Source: Agaribacillus aureus
Lineage (GTDB): Bacteria; Bacteroidota; Bacteroidia; Cytophagales; Cyclobacteriaceae
Length of the DNA: 64,000 bases
Assembly: GCA_030442055.1 (NCBI GenBank)
Contig: JAUJEB010000001.1
Location: 682,001 to 746,000 of the forward strand
Direction: 5' to 3'
Under the pieces are notes generated by a model. That model had not been told where the DNA came from. It ran no database searches and saw only the letters and a list, made by a program, of their open reading frames with translations. Below are positions 10,376-18,030 of the stretch, one piece after another (position 1 is the first letter of the stretch; each line of letters starts with the position of its first letter). The position numbers and the translations under genes were made by a program.

Positions 10376-10972
10376 CTACAGAAAAAAGGGCAGGCTTGAC
10401 AGGCAAAAAAAGGCGATCGTTATAAGTTTTCCGCGGAGCACTTTGATGGCTTTGTGCGAAAGGTTGTAAACGGTATTACACTTCAGAGAGGTAATTGAAG
10501 CTATCTCCTCATAATCATAGCCCTCTAAAAATCTAAGCCTGATTATTTGCTGTTTTCTTTTGGATAATGATTGCAGGGCGTTGAGCAACCGCGCCTTACT
10601 TAAAGTCTCCTGGTGATCGTCCAGCAGCCTGTTTTCATAATTAAAGATTATTTCGTTTTGCAGTTCGAAAAGTTTATCGACTTTCTTCTTTTTTTCATCT
10701 TTTGTGATGGCAGCATAGATCACCCGGCTCAGATGTTTTAAAAGATAACCTTTGACGTTTGATATGGTGCTTATTTTATCTCTTTTAGCCCAAAGATCTG
10801 TAAAGACTTCCTGAATACAATCTTTGGTCATATCCTCATTCATCGACAACCTTAATCCGAATCTGTAGAGATCGTCATAATAAGTATCATAGATCCAAAC
10901 AAACTCGTCATAGTACCAGTCATGTGAGCTATTTGCAGGTCCCCTTTGAAGCATTAAAGATAAATTTAGCAA
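10376..10972 (-). CDS. ECF RNA polymerase sigma factor (Bacteroidetes type) with hydrophobic C-tail
   Basis: ECF sigma factor of 198 residues heading the sigma - fecR - susC - susD - sulfatase unit. Region 2 is at DLYRFGLRLSMNEDMTKDCIQ (two overlapping phrases) and region 4 at ALQSLSKRKQQIIRLRFLEG with EEIASITSLKCNTVYNLSHK. The last about 17 residues (TIAFFCLSSLPFFL) are strongly hydrophobic, a feature also seen in the third sigma factor here; it may bury into the anti-sigma or touch the membrane (inference). A 265-base gap separates it from fecR. Confidence 0.92.
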   Translation of the reverse strand: MLNLSLMLQRGPANSSHDWYYDEFVWIYDTYYDDLYRFGLRLSMNEDMTKDCIQEVFTDLWAKRDKISTISNVKGYLLKHLSRVIYAAITKDEKKKKVDKLFELQNEIIFNYENRLLDDHQETLSKARLLNALQSLSKRKQQIIRLRFLEGYDYEEIASITSLKCNTVYNLSHKAIKVLRGKLITIAFFCLSSLPFFL

Positions 10973-11017
10973 TTACCAATTTAAGCAGATATTTTATTGA
11001 ATCCACTTAAAATCGAA

Positions 11018-11089
11018 TATTTCATGGTTTAGCTGCAGATCTCCTCCAATTTTAATATACAGGAAAGGAGATCGTTCGATTATGAAATA
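11018..11089. repeat. Nested inverted repeat downstream of propeller gene / upstream of sigma gene
   Basis: Two nested perfect inverted repeats: TATTTCAT (11018) with ATGAAATA (11082) and GATCTCCT (11038) with AGGAGATC (11066). The copies sit between the end of the propeller gene and the sigma gene start. No T-run follows, so it may be an operator for the sigma promoter or a weak transcript end. Confidence 0.4.
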
Positions 11090-11195
11090 ACTTCAAAGTC
11101 TTTTGGTTTCCCATACGCTACCTGATGAGTTTCGGCATAAACAACCAGTTGAGGGTCAACCTGATAACCATAATATCACTGGTTATGGCCAAAGC

Positions 11196-13451
11196 TTATT
11201 TAATCAATTCCAGATACCGCCCCATCCAGTAAGGCAAAAGCCAGTAAACCGGATCACGCTCCTGCGCGGGATTGCCCCCCACTGCAACGTATGGGTTTTT
11301 GTCCCAACGAAGCGTTCTGTACTCACTGGGGGGACGTAGCTCACTCATCTGTAAATCTTCCAAAATTGGTTCTCTGACAACCCGGAGATCCTCGCGTCGT
11401 CCGTTATCGATTAGCCAGTCAACCAGGTCGAGCGGGGCGTCTTTTAAAAAAGAGATGGAATTATCCAGCTCGTCGTAGCCACCGGCGAGGTAGTTATAGG
11501 TAAAATTGACAAATGGGCTTTTTACGGTTTTATGCTGCTCAAACCATTGGTCAAAATGGGTCCTGAAGGCATTTCTCAATGTCGAATCGCTTTCGTAGTT
11601 CAGTAAAGCCGGGTACACATAAAGAGCCAGGTAAATATCAAAATAAGTTTCCCAGGCGGGATTGGTATGGTGCAGCTTGCCCGCATTTTTCAGATATCCT
11701 TCTTCATTGATCAGCTTTAAATATGCCTCCTGATATCGCTCAAACCCCGTAATATGATAGGCGAATTTTAAAAATGATAAGATCTCAAGGGAATTCAACG
11801 CCTGCTCGGGTGCCCACTCCGGATCGCGGTTCAAACTTTGGGGGGACCACACGCCCCACCTCGTATGTTTACCATCCACGCCAACCAGGTAAAAATCATG
11901 GCGGATCAGGTGATCCATTATCTGGCTGAAATGATAAGCGATCCGCTGTTTTTCCGATTCGTCGGCTACCAGGTTATAATACCAGTAATATCCGAATGCA
12001 TGGCCGCACATTTCATCGCTGCTGGTATCGCCTTTCCACATCCATTTTCCATCTTTGGAAAGATGCCACCTCTTTTCAACCGGTTTGTGTCGGGGGTCCC
12101 TGATCATTTCGTCTGCCAATTGACGAGGGGTATAAGTCCGATCCGGATCATGCATTCTCGTCCAATGGACAGGAATAACGGTTCTGGCAAAGAATCCATC
12201 CATTTCGGTAACTTCTCTTAACAGATATAAAAAGTCAAAGGCTTTTTTGGCGCGTTCCCTGGCGGTGGGATCTTTGGTGACAGCATAGCGCAGCGACTCC
12301 ATAGCCAGGTACATGGCGGTATATTCTCCGTCATTGTCATCATCGTCCGGCTCGATAGTAGTTGTATCACCAGGCACGTTCAAACGAAACCTGGCGACAA
12401 TCCAAGGCTCTCTCACATGGCGTTGGATCAATCTTGTATAAAAAAAGTCTGCCTTCTCTTCCAGCGTTATTTCTTTTTGTTTTATAGCGCTTACGCCTTT
12501 GGAAGTAGCTATCCAGGCATGGCCATTTTGATCGAAAGCAATATCTCTTATCACGTCTGACATTAACCAGCGTTTACTCAACCTGACAGAATATTCCTTA
12601 TTTCCGGGCTCAAATCTGGTGATACCATAATCTGTTCCTACCCACATTTTCCCGTCCGGCGCTTTTTTTATCACATTTACGTTGGCATTGGGAATACCGT
12701 CCCTCGGCAGCTTTTCCGCGATCCTGTGATTTTCGTTATTGATGCTAATACCCCCTACGCTACCCACCCACAGGTTTTCTTTTTCATCAAAATCAAGTCC
12801 CCGGATATATGCACTGATCGAATAATCCTGGTTTTGATATACCTGTGTTTGACCATTCAAGCAATGATATAACCCGACATCAGTGCCTATCCAAAGACCA
12901 CCGTGACCGTCGGATATGGCGGCTCTGATGCTTTTCGCGGTCTTGTAATCCTGCTTTTGCCATACTTTATCACGGTACAACCAAATTCCGTGCGGCCCAA
13001 GTGCATAAACACCTTCTTTCGCCGTTACAATCTTTGCTATAGGCGGTATTGGTCCGTCAACTTTTTCAACCTGGTCCGGGTTACCGGCATAAATGCCGTT
13101 CCAGGCAGCAATCCAAACCTGCCCTTTTTCGTCCAACTTAATATCATAGGCAGGACCTTTGTCCGGCCCTTCGATCATCAGCTCCCATTTATTGCCGGTT
13201 GGTTTTTTCAGGTAAACACCGTCTTTAGTGGCTATCCAAATGTTTCCCTCGCCATCCGGTTGAATACTTCTGACGTCGTTGGCAGCTTCTGTTGCTTCAT
13301 CAACAACGTAACCCTCGTGATATTCCTGGATAAACGGTTTATCCAAATATGGGCTGGCAAACTCCTGATTTTCCTGTTTAGGCTGCGCACAGGCTGTTAA
13401 AAATAAAATTAATGCTAATGGTGATAAGTGTCTTATCATTTGTTCACTCAT
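11196..13451 (-). CDS. Lipoprotein with seven-repeat beta-propeller and helical C-terminal domain (function unknown)
   Basis: Secreted lipoprotein of 751 residues (lipobox FLTAC, Cys21). Residues about 65-325 contain seven two-component-regulator-type propeller repeats, each with an (L/I)W(I/V)(G/A)T..G(V/I/L) core: GNIWIATKDGVY, GQVWIAAWNGIY, a weaker one near 148-158, GGLWIGTDVGLY, ENLWVGSVGGIS, GKMWVGTDYGIT and GHAWIATSKGVS. Residues about 340-751 are helix-rich with many W/Y/H and resemble an alpha/alpha-toroid fold, but no catalytic motif was recognised. Such propellers normally sit in hybrid two-component sensors, so their use in a lipoprotein is unusual. It follows the ceramidase-like gene on the same strand. 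An alternative start is the Met four residues in (13439). Confidence 0.8.
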   Translation of the reverse strand: MSEQMIRHLSPLALILFLTACAQPKQENQEFASPYLDKPFIQEYHEGYVVDEATEAANDVRSIQPDGEGNIWIATKDGVYLKKPTGNKWELMIEGPDKGPAYDIKLDEKGQVWIAAWNGIYAGNPDQVEKVDGPIPPIAKIVTAKEGVYALGPHGIWLYRDKVWQKQDYKTAKSIRAAISDGHGGLWIGTDVGLYHCLNGQTQVYQNQDYSISAYIRGLDFDEKENLWVGSVGGISINNENHRIAEKLPRDGIPNANVNVIKKAPDGKMWVGTDYGITRFEPGNKEYSVRLSKRWLMSDVIRDIAFDQNGHAWIATSKGVSAIKQKEITLEEKADFFYTRLIQRHVREPWIVARFRLNVPGDTTTIEPDDDDNDGEYTAMYLAMESLRYAVTKDPTARERAKKAFDFLYLLREVTEMDGFFARTVIPVHWTRMHDPDRTYTPRQLADEMIRDPRHKPVEKRWHLSKDGKWMWKGDTSSDEMCGHAFGYYWYYNLVADESEKQRIAYHFSQIMDHLIRHDFYLVGVDGKHTRWGVWSPQSLNRDPEWAPEQALNSLEILSFLKFAYHITGFERYQEAYLKLINEEGYLKNAGKLHHTNPAWETYFDIYLALYVYPALLNYESDSTLRNAFRTHFDQWFEQHKTVKSPFVNFTYNYLAGGYDELDNSISFLKDAPLDLVDWLIDNGRREDLRVVREPILEDLQMSELRPPSEYRTLRWDKNPYVAVGGNPAQERDPVYWLLPYWMGRYLELIK

Positions 13452-13489
13452 GGTTTATTCAAATTTTTCATACCGGCGTGGGGCAAATT

Positions 13490-14761
13490 TCAAAAACCTG
13501 TGGCTGCCGGGTTTTTCTCTATCAGGTCAAGCGCCTGCTCCATGAATATCTCACCGGTCATTTCTCCGAGACTGGTCTTACTCACATAATTATATCGCTT
13601 GAAACTGTTGTAATCTACTTTGGTGAGGATATAACCAAAAGCATCGTTGGTCAACCCAAACAAAAATGGATGTTTGGTTCGCATATTTCTTTTCAGATAA
13701 TAGCCAATATTTGGCAATGCCTCGCCGGGGATGGTCAGTATTTGGGCTGTTCCTATATTCAGGAGATTAACATTGGTTTTCATCTGGTTATTGTCGGAGA
13801 TATTTAACTTCATTTTGGCCAGGTCGATAAGCATTTTCATCAGCTCTGAATCAATTGGGAATTCAATGGTTTTAGATACGCAATGCAGCTTGGGCTTATA
13901 TTGTACTTCCGCCTTGTCGACAATAGCTAAAGCCTGATCCGCCAATAATTCTCCGATGCGAATACATTCCTGCCAATCGTTTGCTTCCCCACCACCGGGC
14001 TTCCGGTTATCGGCGGTAACCATGCCGCCTTGTGCCCCATTCATAAATATGGCTACTCCGCCAGCTTTGGATTCAATCCTATCGTACAGGGGGCCACATA
14101 GATCGGGTGTTAAAATCCCACGCTTTGATCCAATAACTTCGGGGTGAATGGCATAGTTTACCAGTGTGGAAATCACTTTTCCCTTATTTTTCCCCTCAGT
14201 GCCGATAGCCTGGATGACGCCGCATCTCGGGTCGTATAATTGTGGGGCATAATAGTTATAGGCAATTTTACCTTTGGCTTCGCCAATCGCTATTTTTAAA
14301 GCAGCAGGCTCCAGGTTATTGATGGCTTCATTGACGGCATCTGCCACCTGTTGCACACACCAGCCCAAATAGTTTAAATCCGCCAAAACTTCCCCTTTCT
14401 CGTTGGGGAAACCATAAGCATCAGGGGCGCTGTGGGTGTGTGTGGCGCCGATTAATATGTTTTCGGGAGGAATGCCATCAATCAACGCTCGCGATTTGTC
14501 GCCAAGAACAGCCGGCCAGCCCAGATTGTCGATGCCTACGATGGCTACCCGGTTCCCGCCTTCTTCCAACACCATGGCCCGTACGAATAACTCTCCTTTC
14601 TTTTCCTTTGCAGGATTGGGTGTACCCACACCTCCGGATACGGGCAACAATGGATCCGGTGTTATGACCCTAAGGGCCGCTCCCGCTTTAAATTCCTGAC
14701 CTGCAACCGTCAGCGTTGCTAACAGCAACAGTTGGCCAATTCGAAATATTTTGTTGATCAT
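13490..14761 (-). CDS. Neutral/alkaline ceramidase-like hydrolase, secreted
   Basis: Protein of 423 residues with a cleavable signal peptide (MINKIFRIGQLLLLATLTVAG). It matches the N-terminal domain of neutral/alkaline ceramidases: early strand FKAGAALRVITPDPLLP, the zinc-site-type phrase GATHTHSAPDAYG (about residues 103-115) and FMNGAQGG later. True ceramidases are longer (about 650-700) and carry a GDxSPN nucleophile motif; here the equivalent place reads GAQGGMVTAD, so ceramide cleavage is not assured. Many Bacteroidota and Planctomycetota have such paralogues near sulfatases. It is separated by 38 bases from the propeller lipoprotein and probably co-transcribed with it. Confidence 0.75.
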   Translation of the reverse strand: MINKIFRIGQLLLLATLTVAGQEFKAGAALRVITPDPLLPVSGGVGTPNPAKEKKGELFVRAMVLEEGGNRVAIVGIDNLGWPAVLGDKSRALIDGIPPENILIGATHTHSAPDAYGFPNEKGEVLADLNYLGWCVQQVADAVNEAINNLEPAALKIAIGEAKGKIAYNYYAPQLYDPRCGVIQAIGTEGKNKGKVISTLVNYAIHPEVIGSKRGILTPDLCGPLYDRIESKAGGVAIFMNGAQGGMVTADNRKPGGGEANDWQECIRIGELLADQALAIVDKAEVQYKPKLHCVSKTIEFPIDSELMKMLIDLAKMKLNISDNNQMKTNVNLLNIGTAQILTIPGEALPNIGYYLKRNMRTKHPFLFGLTNDAFGYILTKVDYNSFKRYNYVSKTSLGEMTGEIFMEQALDLIEKNPAATGF

Positions 14762-15054
14762 GGTATCTCACGGTTATGTTCCCGGGTAAGGCACAGCGCC
14801 TGCGTACCCACGTACTTTCATTAGTAGTTACTTAAATAAGCATTGCACAGGCTATTTTCCTACCTGAATTTTTTAAGATTTTTTGCCTTATTAAGAAATC
14901 AAGCAGAAAACAAAAAGTCGGTGTTTACCGGTGAGATAAGTTAATTAGGACAGATTGAGAAGTAATGCGGCATTTCCTTTACAAATACCTCCACAATTAA
15001 TTTCCAGCATCACTACGAATGAAATTACCTATAACAGCACCTATCTGCAGTTAT

Positions 15055-16101
15055 TTAAATTGTCCTGTCATTCTTGGCACCTTCGAAATAATCCAGGTGA
15101 TTACCCAATTTTTCCATAAGCGGTAAGGTGAACTGGTCAAGCTGGTCTTTCAAATCTTTATGAAGAGGCTCCCTAATGGCATTTACATTGGCCTCCAACT
15201 GCTTAACATTTCTAGAACCGACCAAGATACAGGTCAGCGCCGGATTGGCAAAAATCCATTGAAGTGCCAGGTCCATCATTTTATGCCCGGTTTCTTTGCA
15301 CAAATTCCTGATACCTTCCAGGGCAGCATTTGTTTCTTCCTCAGCGCCGGCTTCCTCATGGCGACACTCTTTATTGTTCTCTGAATTAAAGTGACGTGTA
15401 CGTCTTCGCCATACCGGAACATCATCCAGGGAGGGAAAGGCATCTGCCAAAATCCCTTGCATTAAGGCCATATAACCGATTATTCCTATCCCATTCTCCT
15501 GGCAAAATGGTAAGGTGTCATATTCAATGGCCCTGCAAAGCAAATTATATGGCAACTGGTTGGCGGCAATTTCCTGAATAGGCAGTTCGCGCATCTTGTT
15601 GCAACCGAAATTGCTTATGCCGAATTCTCTGATCTTGCCATGCTGCTTCAAAATTCTCAAAGCCTCAATGGCTTCATCGATAGTTGGTGGGTTTTCAATC
15701 ACTTTTTGGTCCCTGGTAGAAAACATGATAGACCGCGGGTGAATTGGCCAATGGATCATGTAGAGGTCAATGTAATCGGTATCCAGTCTTTTTAAAGATG
15801 CCTCACAGTGTTTGATTAAAGTGTCCTTGTAACAATTTGAAGGACTTACTTTCGAGCCAATCACAAGTTTATCTCTGGAGATTCCTTTGATCGCTTCTCC
15901 CAGAGACTCCTCGCTCCTTCCGCCGTTATAGGCCTCTGCCGTATCAAAATAATTAATGCCTAAATCTACTGATGCATGAACCACTTCGTTGACATCTTTT
16001 TGGCTTTGATCTCCCCAATACTCACCCCCTCCAAAAGTCCAGCATCCCGTACCTACGACCGACAATTCAAGGTTTACCGTTTGACATTTTCTCTTTTGCA
16101 T
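15055..16101 (-). CDS. Aldo/keto reductase
   Basis: NAD(P)H-dependent oxidoreductase of 348 residues with a TIM-barrel fold. The catalytic tetrad is visible as Asp53 and Tyr58 (NYFDTAEAYNGG), Lys84 (IGSKVSP) and His117 (LYMIHWP). The C-terminal nucleotide-binding segment reads ILVGSRNVKQLEANV. It lies after the SusD terminator and 293 bases ahead of the ceramidase-like gene, same strand. In polysaccharide or glycoside loci such enzymes often reduce or oxidise released sugars; the substrate is unknown. Confidence 0.9.
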   Translation of the reverse strand: MQKRKCQTVNLELSVVGTGCWTFGGGEYWGDQSQKDVNEVVHASVDLGINYFDTAEAYNGGRSEESLGEAIKGISRDKLVIGSKVSPSNCYKDTLIKHCEASLKRLDTDYIDLYMIHWPIHPRSIMFSTRDQKVIENPPTIDEAIEALRILKQHGKIREFGISNFGCNKMRELPIQEIAANQLPYNLLCRAIEYDTLPFCQENGIGIIGYMALMQGILADAFPSLDDVPVWRRRTRHFNSENNKECRHEEAGAEEETNAALEGIRNLCKETGHKMMDLALQWIFANPALTCILVGSRNVKQLEANVNAIREPLHKDLKDQLDQFTLPLMEKLGNHLDYFEGAKNDRTI

Positions 16102-16233
16102 GCTTATATAGATTTTAGTGATGATCGTGTATTTCCTCTTTAAAGATTACTCAATTATTTTAATTTTTAAAATGAATACGCTTCAGGTGCTCACTAATAG
16201 CTTTTGACGGTACATTCTTATTAATATCAAAAA

Positions 16234-16266
16234 AATAAAGGCATCACCTACTGTAATGCCTTTATT
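16234..16266 (-). terminator. Intrinsic terminator of the second SusCD unit
   Basis: Perfect 11-base stem AATAAAGGCAT / ATGCCTTTATT with an 11-base loop, followed on the minus strand by a T-run. It sits 31 bases past the second susD stop. Confidence 0.85.
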
Positions 16267-16297
16267 CTCAATTATTTACTAAAGCTATGTTTTCGTT

Positions 16298-17866
16298 TTA
16301 ATAGCCGGGGTTCTGCTTCAGGCTCGGGTTACTGAGTATTTCAGCTATTGGAATGGGTGCTCTTGTATGAATTTCAGCGAACGGAAAACCATGTTCCGGG
16401 TGTCCCACTGCCCTTATTTGATCGGTAGAGGGTCCTATATTCCCCACCATATCGGCATTGCCATTCATCCGATCTACCACAACTCCCCATCTTTTCAGAT
16501 CAAAAAACCTGTCATTTTCAAGAGACAATTCAAGTATTCGCTCTTTTCTGATCCGGTCTCTCAGTTCATCTTTGGTAAGCCCCGTTGGTATGTTCGGCAT
16601 ATTTACCCTGGCCCTCACCCTGTTTAGAGAGGCCAGGATATCTGCTTCTGCGCCATCTGCCTCGTTAGCGGCTTCAGCATGCATCAGTAATACATCAGCA
16701 AACCTGATCAACTTAAAGTTCTGACCAGATGCGATGCCCAGATCACCGTCATTAGCACGCCCCTCGGTCAGCATTCCTGTATTCTTTTTTGGATAAACCT
16801 TATTTTGGTCCAGAACTGATTCAGAAAACGGTTGATTGAGATAAATTGTTGATTCGGGGTGATTCCAAGCCAGGGTAGTCAGCGCCCTTTGGTCTATTTC
16901 GCCGTCAAGATCATTTTCCGATAGAAATGCTTCCAAAATCCAGGGATTAACCTGGTCTATCCATTCGCCGCCAAAAGCCTCGGGCGCCCGCAGTTGAAGA
17001 AATACCGATGACCTGCTTGAGTTAGGCTGATCGGAAGACCATCCAATAGCAGCTTCTGAGGTGTGCTGCACTTCGAACACTGACTCAATATTATTGTCTC
17101 CATTTTCAGTGAAGTTATTGGCATAATCAGGATCCAGGTCGTAAATATTGGAATCAATCAACTCCTTAAATTCCGCTGCCGCCAAACTCCACTCCTGTGT
17201 GTACAGGTAGGCTTTGCCAAGCAGCGCAGTGGCCGCGCCCCAGGTGGCTCTGCCCTCCTCACCATCAAAACTGGCAGGCAACAGTCTTTTAGCCTCGGCG
17301 GCGTCTTTAATGATCTGCTCATAGATAGCGGTCGGATTACTGTTTGGTTCGGAAAATTCATCCGTACTATTACCTACCGCCGCCTTCGTTATCAAAGGCA
17401 CGTTATCCCACGCGTTGACAAGATAGAAATAATACAAAGCCCGCAGAAAATGTGCCTGGCCCATAGCATGATTCTTTACCGTTTGATCAAGATCCGGCAC
17501 GCGATCAATATTATCAAGGATGTCGTTGGTCCTGAAAATAAGTCTCCAGGCCTCTGGCCATTGGTTCGGTAAAAAAATATCCGACGGATCAATGATAATC
17601 CCCCTGATCCTCACATTTTCAAATGACGGTGTGTATTCGTCAGCTCTTCTAAACCAGGTAAAAGGGAGGTACCTTCCCCATCCGAAAATAGTGCTCATCG
17701 GGCTATAGGCTCCGACTACTGCCTGTTGTACGTCCTCTTCATCCTGCCAAAAACTATCGGTAGAAAGGGCATTGGGGTTTTCCTGATCGAGTAAATCGTT
17801 ACAAGAGATCGTCGAACCCATTAATACCAGCATTAAGAAACTAAATTTTATAGTGAAATTTTTCAT
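16298..17866 (-). CDS. SusD/RagB-family nutrient-binding outer-membrane lipoprotein
   Basis: 522-residue partner of the SusC encoded upstream. It has a lipoprotein signal (hydrophobic stretch then STISC, Cys22) followed by NDLLDQENPN. SusD-like repeats include GQAHFLRALYYFYLV and the late RagB phrase LRDRIRKERILELSLENDR, with the ending ILSNPSLKQNPGY. It is 164 bases from susC, a larger gap than in the first module, and that gap contains a GC-rich segment and a start-codon-sequestering repeat. A strong terminator follows the gene. Confidence 0.95.
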   Translation of the reverse strand: MKNFTIKFSFLMLVLMGSTISCNDLLDQENPNALSTDSFWQDEEDVQQAVVGAYSPMSTIFGWGRYLPFTWFRRADEYTPSFENVRIRGIIIDPSDIFLPNQWPEAWRLIFRTNDILDNIDRVPDLDQTVKNHAMGQAHFLRALYYFYLVNAWDNVPLITKAAVGNSTDEFSEPNSNPTAIYEQIIKDAAEAKRLLPASFDGEEGRATWGAATALLGKAYLYTQEWSLAAAEFKELIDSNIYDLDPDYANNFTENGDNNIESVFEVQHTSEAAIGWSSDQPNSSRSSVFLQLRAPEAFGGEWIDQVNPWILEAFLSENDLDGEIDQRALTTLAWNHPESTIYLNQPFSESVLDQNKVYPKKNTGMLTEGRANDGDLGIASGQNFKLIRFADVLLMHAEAANEADGAEADILASLNRVRARVNMPNIPTGLTKDELRDRIRKERILELSLENDRFFDLKRWGVVVDRMNGNADMVGNIGPSTDQIRAVGHPEHGFPFAEIHTRAPIPIAEILSNPSLKQNPGY

Positions 17867-17925
17867 CTGTTTATAATCTATTTTTAAGGTCAGATGGAAC
17901 CTCGCATATTATAATCATTCCTCTG
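17862..17925 (-). repeat. 5' leader element shared with hisB
   Basis: The 60-odd bases before this susD start resemble those before hisB (54622-54688). Blocks TTCATCTGTTTAT, GGTCAGATGGAA and AATCATTCC (plus-strand reading) occur in the same order. In the mRNA, CAUCUG about 20 bases upstream can pair with CAGAUG, which contains the start codon. The other susD here has the first block only. Confidence 0.5.
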
Positions 17926-18030
17926 CGCCTCCGCTAAAGCTTTCTCCGGCGGCCGAAGCCTCTGGCGAAGGACTCAGCGACACGCGGTGTGTGTCGATTA
18001 CGTCATGCTCGGTTTCATGGTAAAATCGCT
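17926..18030 (-). other. GC-rich susC-susD spacer with hairpin
   Basis: This spacer is clearly more GC-rich than its surroundings. It contains an inverted repeat CGACAC / GTGTCG (17978-17996, 7-base loop) just past the susC stop. It may be an acquired repetitive segment or a structure that lowers read-through from susC into susD. Confidence 0.35.
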
